In this document: positions 1-6,585 of the stretch, piece by piece
Layout of the letters: every line of letters starts with the position of its first letter
How positions within the stretch are numbered: position 1 is the first letter of the stretch
DNA from: Anaerolineae bacterium
Lineage (GTDB): Bacteria; Chloroflexota; Anaerolineae; B4-G1; DUEL01
Reading direction: 5' to 3'
Assembly: GCA_029932895.1 (NCBI GenBank)
Contig: JAOZPF010000022.1
Span: forward strand, 1-17,645
Length of the DNA stretch: 17,645 bases
Position numbers and translations under genes: made by a program
Notes under the pieces: generated by a model
What the model was told of the DNA's origin: nothing
The model's input: the letters and a program-made list of their open reading frames with translations, nothing else
Databases searched by the model: none

Positions 1-2
1 GG

Positions 3-2267
3 GTCAAGGAACCGCTGGAGCAAGTACGGGGACGTAGTGAGGAGGAGCTGAAGACGATTCAGGAGGAGGTGGCACGGGAACTGGTCCGCTTCTGGCAGGA
101 ATCGGGCCGGGAGGGAGATAATGCCATCATCGCCTTGGCTTGGGCCCCCAAAGGGATGGATGCGGAACTCCTGGCACGGGTGGCTGACCTGAAGGACAAG
201 GAAGGAGGATGGGATACCGATCTTGCCCAAGAGTGGCTGGACGAGATACGCAATCTCTCATTTGTCAAAGTTCGTCCATCCGGTGAGCGGGCATTTCTTC
301 ACGATGAGATGTACACGCTCTTCCAGGAACATGTGCTATCCATCGCACCCGAGATCCGCAGGAAGCGGGTGTACGAGGCAATCCTGGACTATTACCAGGA
401 TCGCATCACCGCGATGCGCCAGCGAGTCTGGGAACTGTCCCAGCCGCGGCAGGTGGGTGAGGGCAGGGAAGGGGTTGGCCTGGGGATGCCCAAGCCGCCG
501 GATGACCCGGCCGCACTGGCGCAGGCCACGGCGCGGTTGTGGATGTTGATGTCAGAGGAGGTCTATTACCGCTTGCAGTATGACCCGGTGGATGGGTACA
601 AGACGTATTCGAGCTATGTCAAGGAATCATACTGGAGTTATGAGGATGCCCTGGAGCGGCTCCTGCGCAGCGAGCTGCTGGACTTTCGAGAGCGATGGGG
701 AAGTGCGGATTCCCTCGGAGGGCTGCGCCGGGCAGTCGTCGATGTCGATGCTGGCCTGCGGCGCGTCGAACGGCTCAAGAGAGGGCTGAGGAATAATGAG
801 GCTATCTCTCTGGTTGACGAGATGCGGGAGAAATGCTCTGACCTGATAAAGCAAGCCGGCCCGCTGACAGATATGGAGCTGCAGGTGCAGGAAGGGGAGA
901 TACTTACCTACCTGGGGGGAGAGGAGGAGTTGGACCGAGCGAGGAGGCTCCTCGAATCGGGGCGCAAGGGTCTGGGGTCGTTCCGTCCAAAAGACGAGTT
1001 TGAGGAATGGCGACATCAGGTTCTGCTGGCCGAGACGTACAACGTGTTGGGGTATTACTACCGTAACGTGGGCTGGTTCCGCCGGGCCGTGGCATCCTAC
1101 AGATGGGCGGTGACTCAGTGGCGTCAGCTGGAACAGAGGGAGAGGGACCCGCTCCGGCGCAAGGCCTTGCGCGCTCAACATGCAAATACGTTGAACAATC
1201 TATCTTGGGCGCTGGCGGAGCATGGCAGCCTGGCGGAGGCGTCCCATTCCTGCGAGGACGCGCTAGAGATGCGCTGGAAGCTGGGACCGGCCGGCCCCGT
1301 GGCCTTTAGCCTTAACACGTATGGTTTGATCCTTGTCCGGGACGACAAACCGCATCGGGCTCGCGTGATGACCAGCCGTGCCATGTCCATCTTCCGGGAC
1401 CTGGATTATCCCCGCGGGGTCGGTCTCTCTGGCATTGCGCTGGCGGAGGCGCTGCGGCGGATGAGCGCGGTGGAGTACCTGTATGCTCCAGAGGAAAAGG
1501 CCGACCTGCTCCGCCAGGCGGAACGACACGTGACGGAGGCGGTAGAGATCTTTGGCGGATCGCGTATACGGGAGCGCTCTCGCTTGGTCGAGGCGCTGAT
1601 CGAGCGGGGGTGCGTCTATCGTCAGTGGGCCTGGCTCCGGCCCCAGTATAAGGCGGAAAAGGACCCCGAGAGGGATGAACTTGCTGCGCTGTCCGAGAAG
1701 GATCTGAAGCGGGCGATGAAAGAGGCCGAGGAAGGAATGGCCTACCGGCGGCTGGACGCTCACATCGACCTGGCTTGGCTCTACTACTATGTCCGGGACT
1801 ATGCACGGGCAGAGCAGGAGGCCGGGGCAGCTATCGCCTCGGTGCCGGAGGAATACCGTTTCGAAGGAGGGTGGCCGAACAGGGAACAGTTGCCCCATTC
1901 CTTCTACTGGTTCCTGCTGGGGAAGGCCTACCTGCTGCGGGGCGAGGTGGCGATGCGGCAGTTTGTGTACGGCGAGCGCCAAGAGGGTTGTCTTGAAAAA
2001 GGAGGTCTCTACTACACGCTCAGTCTCGCGTATGATGAGCTCTACGCATCGGACTTTCGCGACCTGCGGCGGGCAGTTTATCGCATTTACATTCGGATCC
2101 GGCAGTTGAACGATGAGGAGTTTGGGCTCCTGCACGAGGGGATCCGGGAGGCGGTCAAGGTTTATGGGCGTAGCCCCACGCGGATGGACCGTCTCCTTGC
2201 CGAACGGAACCTGCCTGTGCGACCAGAGGCGAGATGGGTATCGCAATCCGCCCCTACCGACTGGTAG
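3..2267 (+). CDS. STAND-type/TPR repeat protein, C-terminal part (5' truncated)
   Basis: The frame is open to the left window edge, so the real start lies upstream; a GTG at 69 is internal. More than 750 codons are visible. The segment at about 237-340 contains the pattern FLHDEMYTLFQEHVL, which resembles the winged-helix 'HD' region that follows the NTPase module in STAND ATPases (NB-ARC/AP-ATPase type). The rest is helical with TPR-like pairs, for example around 1020-1130 (LAETYNVLGYYYRNVGWFRR) and 1180-1270 (ANTLNNLSWALAEHGSLAEA). The P-loop region is outside the window, so the ATPase assignment is inferred. Such proteins act as ligand-sensing switches or scaffolds in the cytoplasm. The gene overlaps the following acetyltransferase gene by 34 bp, which implies one transcript. 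It could instead be a TPR regulator without an NTPase; TPR content is secure, exact function is not. Confidence 0.8.
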   Translation, partial: VKEPLEQVRGRSEEELKTIQEEVARELVRFWQESGREGDNAIIALAWAPKGMDAELLARVADLKDKEGGWDTDLAQEWLDEIRNLSFVKVRPSGERAFLHDEMYTLFQEHVLSIAPEIRRKRVYEAILDYYQDRITAMRQRVWELSQPRQVGEGREGVGLGMPKPPDDPAALAQATARLWMLMSEEVYYRLQYDPVDGYKTYSSYVKESYWSYEDALERLLRSELLDFRERWGSADSLGGLRRAVVDVDAGLRRVERLKRGLRNNEAISLVDEMREKCSDLIKQAGPLTDMELQVQEGEILTYLGGEEELDRARRLLESGRKGLGSFRPKDEFEEWRHQVLLAETYNVLGYYYRNVGWFRRAVASYRWAVTQWRQLEQRERDPLRRKALRAQHANTLNNLSWALAEHGSLAEASHSCEDALEMRWKLGPAGPVAFSLNTYGLILVRDDKPHRARVMTSRAMSIFRDLDYPRGVGLSGIALAEALRRMSAVEYLYAPEEKADLLRQAERHVTEAVEIFGGSRIRERSRLVEALIERGCVYRQWAWLRPQYKAEKDPERDELAALSEKDLKRAMKEAEEGMAYRRLDAHIDLAWLYYYVRDYARAEQEAGAAIASVPEEYRFEGGWPNREQLPHSFYWFLLGKAYLLRGEVAMRQFVYGERQEGCLEKGGLYYTLSLAYDELYASDFRDLRRAVYRIYIRIRQLNDEEFGLLHEGIREAVKVYGRSPTRMDRLLAERNLPVRPEARWVSQSAPTDW

Positions 2268-2713
2268 ACCGCGCCGAGCTGATTCAGGTGATCGATGTGG
2301 TCTGCGCCGAGGGGGTGATGCACACCCGCCGTTTTGAGCCAACTCCGGCCTGGCGCCATGCGCTGGAGGAACCGGATTGTGCTTGCCATCTTCTCCTTGT
2401 CGCCTCCGACGGCGGGCGAGTCGTTGGCTGGTGCAGGTTGTTCCCGGCAGAAGGAAGTGGGGAGCTTGAGCTGGGCGTCGGTGTATTGGGAAGTTATCGC
2501 CGCCGAGGCGTGGGAAAAAAGTTACTCTCTAGGGGGCTAGAGTGGGCAAGCAAGGAGGGGGTCGGTGTGGTGCTTGGTACCAGACCTGATAACTATCCTG
2601 CCATCCGATTGTTTGAATGGTATGATTTTCGCATCACGGGCCGAGAGAATGGACTCCTGACGATGCGACATCCTCCCGGCCCATATACGGGGGAAAGGGA
2701 GAGACGATCGTGA
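2234..2713 (+). CDS. GNAT-family N-acetyltransferase
   Basis: This 159-residue protein is the usual length for a single GNAT domain, which transfers an acyl group from acyl-CoA to an amine. The acetyl-CoA pyrophosphate loop (motif A) is clear at residues 78-98: strand LELGVGVL, then YRRRGVGKKLL, giving R-x-x-G-x-G at R89-G94. A second strand (VGVVLGT, about 109-116) and the helix NYPAIRLFEWYDF (120-132) match the family's motif B, with the typical N-x-x-A-x-x-L-[FY] pattern. The ATG at 2234 lies inside the end of the upstream STAND/TPR gene, with a purine-rich GAGGCGAG before it, and the stop overlaps the GTG of the next gene (GTGA). It is therefore probably translationally coupled on both sides. 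The substrate is unknown; a peptide or protein amine made or handled by the neighbouring radical SAM enzyme is possible. A DCAC tetrapeptide (48-51) also occurs twice in the next protein. Confidence 0.9.
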   Translation: MGIAIRPYRLVDRAELIQVIDVVCAEGVMHTRRFEPTPAWRHALEEPDCACHLLLVASDGGRVVGWCRLFPAEGSGELELGVGVLGSYRRRGVGKKLLSRGLEWASKEGVGVVLGTRPDNYPAIRLFEWYDFRITGRENGLLTMRHPPGPYTGERERRS

Positions 2714-4194
2714 GAGATATGCAGAGAGATCTTCCGCAGATCCTGTGGGATCCGCTGTTGGAGGAGGGAGTGGAGCAGGACTGTGCCTGCTCCACAGATA
2801 GGCCAGTTATCTGGGAAGCTGGGACGGAGGCGAGCAGAGAGACGGATTGCGCCTGTCCCGAGACGAGCGCACCGGTATCTTCACCCTTCCCGTCTGCGGC
2901 TGGGTTGTGGCGACGCCCGTCCGATCTCTACCGTGCCCCTCTTCCAGACGCCCACGAGCTGACTTTCAACCCCGCTGGTCCTGCCGGTGTGGTGGTGCTC
3001 AACGAGCCGGCTACGTATCTCCTGGATTCTTTTGCCACTCCACACCCCCTTACCTCCCCCACCTCCCGCCAACTGGCCTCCCTGGGCTTGCTCACTCCCG
3101 CCTGCGCGACGGAGAGCGGGGTGCGCGATACCCCACACACCCTCACTGCCTGGCTTCACGTCACCAACCGCTGCAACTTGCACTGTGCCTATTGCTACGT
3201 CCGCCAGAGTGACGAGGGGATGGACGAGCGGACCGGCCGGGCCGCGGTGGAGGCGACCGTCCGCTCCGCCGTGCGCCATGGCTTCCGCGCCGTCAAGTTC
3301 AAGTACGCCGGGGGCGAACCGACACTCAACTGGGCGCTGGTGCAGAGTTTGCACCGCCACGCCGCCGAGCGGACCGCTCGGGCGGGGTTGGAACTGCACG
3401 AGGTGCTGCTCTCTAACGGGACGTTGCTCACCACCGAGATGTTGGACTGGCTGCGCGATGCGGGGGTGCGGTTGATGGTATCCCTCGATGGCATCGGCGC
3501 GGCGCACGACGCGCAGCGGCACTTTGCCGACGGGCGCGGCTCCTTCGCGCTGGTCGCGCGCACCATCGAGCGGGCAGTCGCGCGGGGGTTGTCCCCCTAT
3601 GTCTCGGTGACCGTCACGCCGGATAGCGCTGCCGCTCTCCCTGAGACTGTCGCTTTCATCCTGGAGCATGACCTGCCTTTCAACCTCAACTTTGTGCGGG
3701 GGGAGGGCGACGTCACACCTGCTGACAAGGCCCGCCTGATCGAGGGAGTGCAGGCCGCCTTCGCCGTCATCGGGCAGGCCCTACCACGCCGCCGCTTGCT
3801 CGACGGGTTGCTCGACCGCAGTTTCTTTGGCGCGGCGCATACACACCCTTGCGGCGCGGGCCGCAGTTACCTGGTCATAGGCCCGCAGGGCCGCATCGCC
3901 CGCTGCCAGATGGAGATGGAACGTGCGGTCACGGACGTCTGGGCCGACGACCCGCTGCTGGCGGTGCGCCAGCGGCAGGACGGCTTCCAGAACGTCCCGG
4001 TGGAGAGCAAGGAGAGTTGCCGGGATTGCCCCTGGCGGTATTGGTGCGCTGGCGGCTGCCCGCTGTTGGCCTACCGGACCACGGGGCGCAGCGACACCGC
4101 CTCGCCCTATTGTGAGGTCTACCGCGCACTCTACCCGGCTCTGTTGCGATTGGAGGGGTTGCGATTGCTCAAATGGAGTCCGCCGGTGGCCTGA
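2710..4194 (+). CDS. Radical SAM/SPASM protein, peptide-maturase type
   Basis: The 494-residue enzyme has a radical SAM cluster motif CNLHCAYC (C155, C159, C162) and the SAM-binding GGE at 201-203. A complete seven-cysteine SPASM domain follows: C381, C399, then C437-x2-C440-x5-C446-x3-C450, and C468. SPASM enzymes bind extra 4Fe-4S clusters and mostly modify ribosomally made peptides or proteins (anaerobic sulfatase maturases, PqqE, sactipeptide and thioether enzymes). Residues 66-130 (LTFNPAGPAGVVVLNEPATY, ending LASLGLL) look like a PqqD-type peptide-recognition domain before the barrel. Residues 1-60 are a low-similarity extension with two DCAC motifs 22 residues apart (24-27 and 46-49). 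Start: GTG at 2710 overlaps the GNAT stop and has AAGGGAGAG upstream; ATG at 2719 is an alternative. It is the last gene before a strong terminator. No separate precursor peptide gene was recognised, so the substrate is open. Confidence 0.92.
   Translation: MRDMQRDLPQILWDPLLEEGVEQDCACSTDRPVIWEAGTEASRETDCACPETSAPVSSPFPSAAGLWRRPSDLYRAPLPDAHELTFNPAGPAGVVVLNEPATYLLDSFATPHPLTSPTSRQLASLGLLTPACATESGVRDTPHTLTAWLHVTNRCNLHCAYCYVRQSDEGMDERTGRAAVEATVRSAVRHGFRAVKFKYAGGEPTLNWALVQSLHRHAAERTARAGLELHEVLLSNGTLLTTEMLDWLRDAGVRLMVSLDGIGAAHDAQRHFADGRGSFALVARTIERAVARGLSPYVSVTVTPDSAAALPETVAFILEHDLPFNLNFVRGEGDVTPADKARLIEGVQAAFAVIGQALPRRRLLDGLLDRSFFGAAHTHPCGAGRSYLVIGPQGRIARCQMEMERAVTDVWADDPLLAVRQRQDGFQNVPVESKESCRDCPWRYWCAGGCPLLAYRTTGRSDTASPYCEVYRALYPALLRLEGLRLLKWSPPVA
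2771..2859. repeat. Three consecutive hairpins inside the 5' end of the radical SAM gene
   Basis: Three inverted repeats follow each other. TGGAGCAGG (2771-2779) pairs with CCTGCTCCA (2786-2794) around a 6-nt loop. CAGATA (2795-2800) pairs with TATCTG (2808-2813). GGGAC plus AGGCG (2821-2832) pair with CGCCT plus GTCCC (2850-2859), with a 2-nt bulge. The loops and arms encode the two DCAC motifs. This could be a palindromic repeat inserted in frame, or an mRNA structure affecting translation of this gene. The base pairing is seen directly; the role is inference. Confidence 0.5.
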
Positions 4195-4221
4195 CCGCCG
4201 AACAGGAGAATGGCCCACCCG

Positions 4222-4258
4222 CGAGGGGGGAAGCTCTGCGCTTCCCCCCTCGTTTTGT
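4222..4258 (+). terminator. Rho-independent terminator of the STAND-GNAT-radical SAM operon
   Basis: A perfect 13-bp stem, CGAGGGGGGAAGC (4222-4234) with GCTTCCCCCCTCG (4240-4252), closes a 5-nt loop and is followed by TTTTGTGT. It lies 27 bp after the radical SAM stop codon. Hairpin and T-tract are textbook, so the operon ends here and the next cluster needs its own promoter. Confidence 0.93.
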
Positions 4259-4339
4259 GTAAGGTTACTGTGAGGTTGGCGCAATGAAGAGGGTAGGGCG
4301 ATCACAGGAGGATGCGAGCAAGTTCTGTAGGCAGGTGGA

Positions 4340-4345
4340 TATAAT
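4340..4345 (+). promoter_or_regulatory. Possible -10 box for the miniprotein-NYN-carbonic anhydrase cluster
   Basis: A perfect TATAAT lies 52 bp upstream of the first gene of the cluster and downstream of the preceding terminator, where a promoter is expected. No good -35 hexamer is seen 16-18 bp upstream and the TGN extension is not in register, so the call rests on the -10 box and its position alone. Confidence 0.4.
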
Positions 4346-4397
4346 AATGATAGGGACAAGTGGTGGGACTTGATACGGTGAAAGGAGGGGAGATAAA

Positions 4398-4598
4398 ATG
4401 CACGGTCTTTGCCTGAAAGTGGCTTTTGTCTCCTTGGGTCTGTATCTGGTGCTGCGGTCCGCGCTCGAGTTTGTGCGCCGGCAGGAGCATGGTTATGGGG
4501 CCGGGGGTAACCTGGGATGCAGCGCCGTGATCATATTCCCGCTGATTGTGGTAAGCCTGCTGCTGTTTGCCATATGGCTCGCCTGGCTGTGGGAATAG
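4398..4598 (+). CDS. Two-helix membrane miniprotein, unknown function
   Basis: A 66-residue protein preceded by an excellent ribosome binding site (AAAGGAGGGG, spaced about 7 nt from the ATG). Two hydrophobic segments are visible: about residues 5-20 (CLKVAFVSLGLYLVL) and 42-64 (AVIIFPLIVVSLLLFAIWLA), joined by a polar, positively charged linker (EFVRRQEHGYG). It would be a hairpin in the cytoplasmic membrane. No family was recognised. The gene is followed 31 bp later by the NYN-domain gene, which also has a strong ribosome binding site, so they are probably cotranscribed. The strong start signal and the hydrophobic pattern make it a likely real gene. Confidence 0.75.
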   Translation: MHGLCLKVAFVSLGLYLVLRSALEFVRRQEHGYGAGGNLGCSAVIIFPLIVVSLLLFAIWLAWLWE

Positions 4599-4629
4599 CC
4601 GCGCCAGGCCGCGTGGCAGGGAGGGGAAA

Positions 4630-5148
4630 ATGAACGGACAGAGAGTAGCAATGAGAGGGCGGAGCGGATGTCTACCCAGGGCAGCGGTCTTTGTGGACGC
4701 CGAGAATCAGGCGGACCTGGATGTCCGCGCTTTGCTGGAGGAGCTGCGGCTGTGGGGGTTCCGCATTGTGGAGAAGCACGCCTATGCCGATTGGCGCAAT
4801 CGTTGCCTGAGCCATTTCCTCCGCGTCCTGAGCCACGCCGGCTTTGCCACACACCAGGCCTGGAGCGGCTACCGCCCTGGGGCACGCAAGAACACGGCCG
4901 ATGGGCATATGGAGCGCGGTATCGAGCGGGTGCTCTCCCGGCGGCCGAATATCGACATGGTCGTGATCGTGAGCGGCGATGCTTTCTTCGCGCCCGTCGC
5001 CCGCCGCCTGCGACGGCAGGGGAAGGGGGTGATTGTCGCCTCCGCCCCCCGCCGAACCAGCAGATCGTTGCGCAGCGAGGCCACGCGCTACCTGCCGTTG
5101 GGGGGAGCGAGAGGCTGGGCCGTCCATAACGTTCGCGCGGCTGCCTGA
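4630..5148 (+). CDS. NYN-domain (PIN-like, DUF88/LabA-type) protein
   Basis: A 172-residue protein starting at an ATG with AGGGAGGGG just upstream; an in-frame ATG at 4567 would overlap the previous gene and lacks such a site. The N-terminal strand AAVFVDAENQADLDVRALLE (18-37) is the hallmark of NYN domains, with D23 as the first metal-binding acid and N26. HAYADWRN (50-57) is the second conserved block. D91 lies in the central region, and DMVVIVSGDAFFAPVARRLR (109-128) is the last block. Most NYN proteins have SGDxDF here; this one has SGDAFF, so the second acidic residue is replaced by F119. The family includes RNA-cleaving nucleases and inactive relatives, and the loss of one acid makes activity uncertain. 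A basic, arginine-rich tail (141-150) could bind nucleic acid. The gene sits 24 bp before the SWIM-carbonic anhydrase gene in the same direction. Confidence 0.85.
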   Translation: MNGQRVAMRGRSGCLPRAAVFVDAENQADLDVRALLEELRLWGFRIVEKHAYADWRNRCLSHFLRVLSHAGFATHQAWSGYRPGARKNTADGHMERGIERVLSRRPNIDMVVIVSGDAFFAPVARRLRRQGKGVIVASAPRRTSRSLRSEATRYLPLGGARGWAVHNVRAAA

Positions 5149-5172
5149 TGGTGGATCATGGGAGGTGAGATG

Positions 5173-6090
5173 ATGATGTGCAGGGTTGCAACTGCGAGTG
5201 GAAGCGCGGAAAATTACGCCGAGAGGCCCCCACTGCCGCTTGACACCACGATCTCCGTCCGGGATGGCGACACGGTGTATCGCGTTCACCATTACCTCGG
5301 ACGATGGTCGTGCTCTTGCGAGTCCTTTCGCCGCATCGGTGCCTGCTGGCATATCGAGGTGGCGTTGAAACGGTGCCGAGGGGCCGAGGAACTGACGCCG
5401 GCCTCGGTGGCAGAGGCCGGCGTGCCGGACGAGAACCCCTACGTCGCGCGGAATGTGGCTTTCCGCCAAAGGTTTCAGGCCAATATCCAGACGCTCCGTC
5501 CCACTTTTGACCAGCAGAAACCGCATACGCTGTGGATTGGCTGCTCCGACTCGCGGGTCGTCCCGGAGCTGATAGTTGATGCCGGGCCGGGCGAGCTGTT
5601 CGTCCACCGCAACATCGGCAACATCGTACCGCTGCCTCAGAGCGGCGACGATTGTTTGTCGAGTGTCCTCTCCTATGCCTTGCACCACCTGCCCAGTGTG
5701 CGCGATATCGTTGTCTGTGGTCATATTGACTGTGGGGCGATGAAAGCGCTGCTCAACCCACCCTCCGCCGAGGCCGAGCCTGGTCTGGTCCGCTGGCTGG
5801 CGCAGATTGGCCCGTTCCTGGCCCCGACCTCAAACGGGAGAGCGTACCTCCGGGCGCTGATCGAGGCCAACGTCCATCTACAGCTTCAGAACCTTCAGCA
5901 GTATGAGGCCGTACGAGAGCGGCTGCGCTCCGGCTCGCTGACGCTCTACGGCCTGCTCTACGATGTCCGAGATGGCAGCCTGCAGGAGCTGGCGCGGGTG
6001 CACGATGTGGAGCCCACTCCGCCGGTCGGTTCTGCCCAGGACGTCGGCTATGAGCCGGCGCTGGTTAGCAGGCAGAGGAGGCAATCGTGA
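5173..6090 (+). CDS. Beta-class carbonic anhydrase with an N-terminal SWIM zinc finger
   Basis: Residues about 120-265 form a beta-carbonic anhydrase, which interconverts CO2 and bicarbonate in the cytoplasm. Numbering from the ATG at 5173, CSDSR gives zinc ligand C124 and the D126-R128 dyad, GHIDCGAM gives zinc ligands H184 and C187, and VHRNIGN (144-150) is the conserved block between them. The segment before it is unusual: residues 25-70 carry CSCESFRRIGACWH, a C-x-C-x8-C-x-H match (C47, C49, C58, H60) to the SWIM zinc finger, a module usually tied to nucleic-acid or protein binding. Typical enzymes of this class start near the catalytic domain and lack this piece. Starts at 5158, 5170, 5173 and 5176 are possible; GGAGGTGAG at 5161-5169 rules out 5158 and fits 5173 or 5176 best. 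The final 35 residues are a proline-containing, arginine-rich tail. The gene is third in a cluster after the membrane miniprotein and the NYN protein. Both domain calls are strong; the purpose of the fusion is unknown. Confidence 0.9.
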   Translation: MMCRVATASGSAENYAERPPLPLDTTISVRDGDTVYRVHHYLGRWSCSCESFRRIGACWHIEVALKRCRGAEELTPASVAEAGVPDENPYVARNVAFRQRFQANIQTLRPTFDQQKPHTLWIGCSDSRVVPELIVDAGPGELFVHRNIGNIVPLPQSGDDCLSSVLSYALHHLPSVRDIVVCGHIDCGAMKALLNPPSAEAEPGLVRWLAQIGPFLAPTSNGRAYLRALIEANVHLQLQNLQQYEAVRERLRSGSLTLYGLLYDVRDGSLQELARVHDVEPTPPVGSAQDVGYEPALVSRQRRQS

Positions 6091-6209
6091 ACGTCAAGAG
6101 GTACCATTCCAACCAGAGCGCCGGATGGATGCAGCGGCAGACCCTGACCGGCGCTCCCCGTGGCCCACCACCGCCAAACCTTCACCGCCCCCTGCAGCGC
6201 GGCGACTGA
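6087..6209 (+). CDS. Possible 40-codon ORF coupled to the carbonic anhydrase gene
   Basis: A GTG overlaps the carbonic anhydrase stop (GTGA) and has AGAGGAGG six bases upstream, a strong ribosome binding site with no other obvious purpose. It encodes a 40-residue, basic, proline-rich peptide beginning MNVKRYHSNQSAGWMQRQTL and ending at TGA 6207-6209. A GC-rich hairpin starts immediately after the stop. No family was recognised. It may be a real small protein, or the decayed remnant of a longer one. Start context is good; sequence evidence is thin. Confidence 0.35.
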   Translation: MNVKRYHSNQSAGWMQRQTLTGAPRGPPPPNLHRPLQRGD

Positions 6210-6229
6210 CCGTCCGCCTGCGCGGACGG
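6210..6229 (+). terminator. GC-rich hairpin after the carbonic anhydrase cluster
   Basis: CCGTCCGC (6210-6217) pairs perfectly with GCGGACGG (6222-6229) around a 4-nt loop, directly after the TGA of the small ORF. No T-tract follows, so it may slow RNA decay or act as a weak terminator rather than a classic one. Confidence 0.4.
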
Positions 6230-6585
6230 GGGAGTATCGCCCTGCGGCGACGCTTGACCAACGGCCCATCAGAGACGATCTTTGTCGCCGCTTTGCTCAC
6301 CACCCGCCCCTAGAGAGCATCCCCTGTACCAGATGTGCCGCCCGTATGGGCGGCGCGTGTGTCGCTCCTACCCCAGTCAACATTTCCGCCGGGGTGCACC
6401 CGTGTCTGCCCCCGGCTCGTTGTATTTGACGTTCTTTTGACGGCAGGCTAGTACAATAAGCCAAGTTGGTAAATCGCCACTGACAAGGCGAGTTGATGGC
6501 CAAGTCAAAACAGCGGCATATATCCTATATTCGAGCACAGGGTCAAGTCATCGGATATATCTTGATATTCACGGGAGGGATTATA
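6230..6585. other. Intergenic region upstream of the beta-helix gene
   Basis: I see no convincing gene here; short open frames on both strands lack ribosome binding sites and recognisable sequence. A 7-bp hairpin GCCGCCC/GGGCGGC occupies 6337-6354. From about 6420 the sequence becomes clearly more AT-rich, as expected for a promoter and leader of the gene starting at 6586. An in-frame ATG at 6493 would add 31 residues before the signal peptide and has no good ribosome binding site, so this stretch is read as untranslated leader. Confidence 0.5.
6426..6457 (+). promoter_or_regulatory. Possible promoter of the beta-helix gene
   Basis: TACAAT at 6452-6457 resembles a -10 box. Two TTGACG hexamers lie upstream, at 6426-6431 and 6437-6442, but their spacers are 20 and 9 bp, neither of which is ideal. 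Position and AT-richness support a promoter; the exact boxes are uncertain. Confidence 0.35.

Noticed and set aside
1263..2342. 359-codon minus-strand frame opposite the STAND/TPR gene
   Set aside because: Shadow frame spanning a gene overlap; composition is unlike a folded protein.
6493..6585. Longer start for the beta-helix gene
   Set aside because: It would put 31 residues before a clear signal peptide, and only the ATG at 6586 has a strong ribosome binding site.
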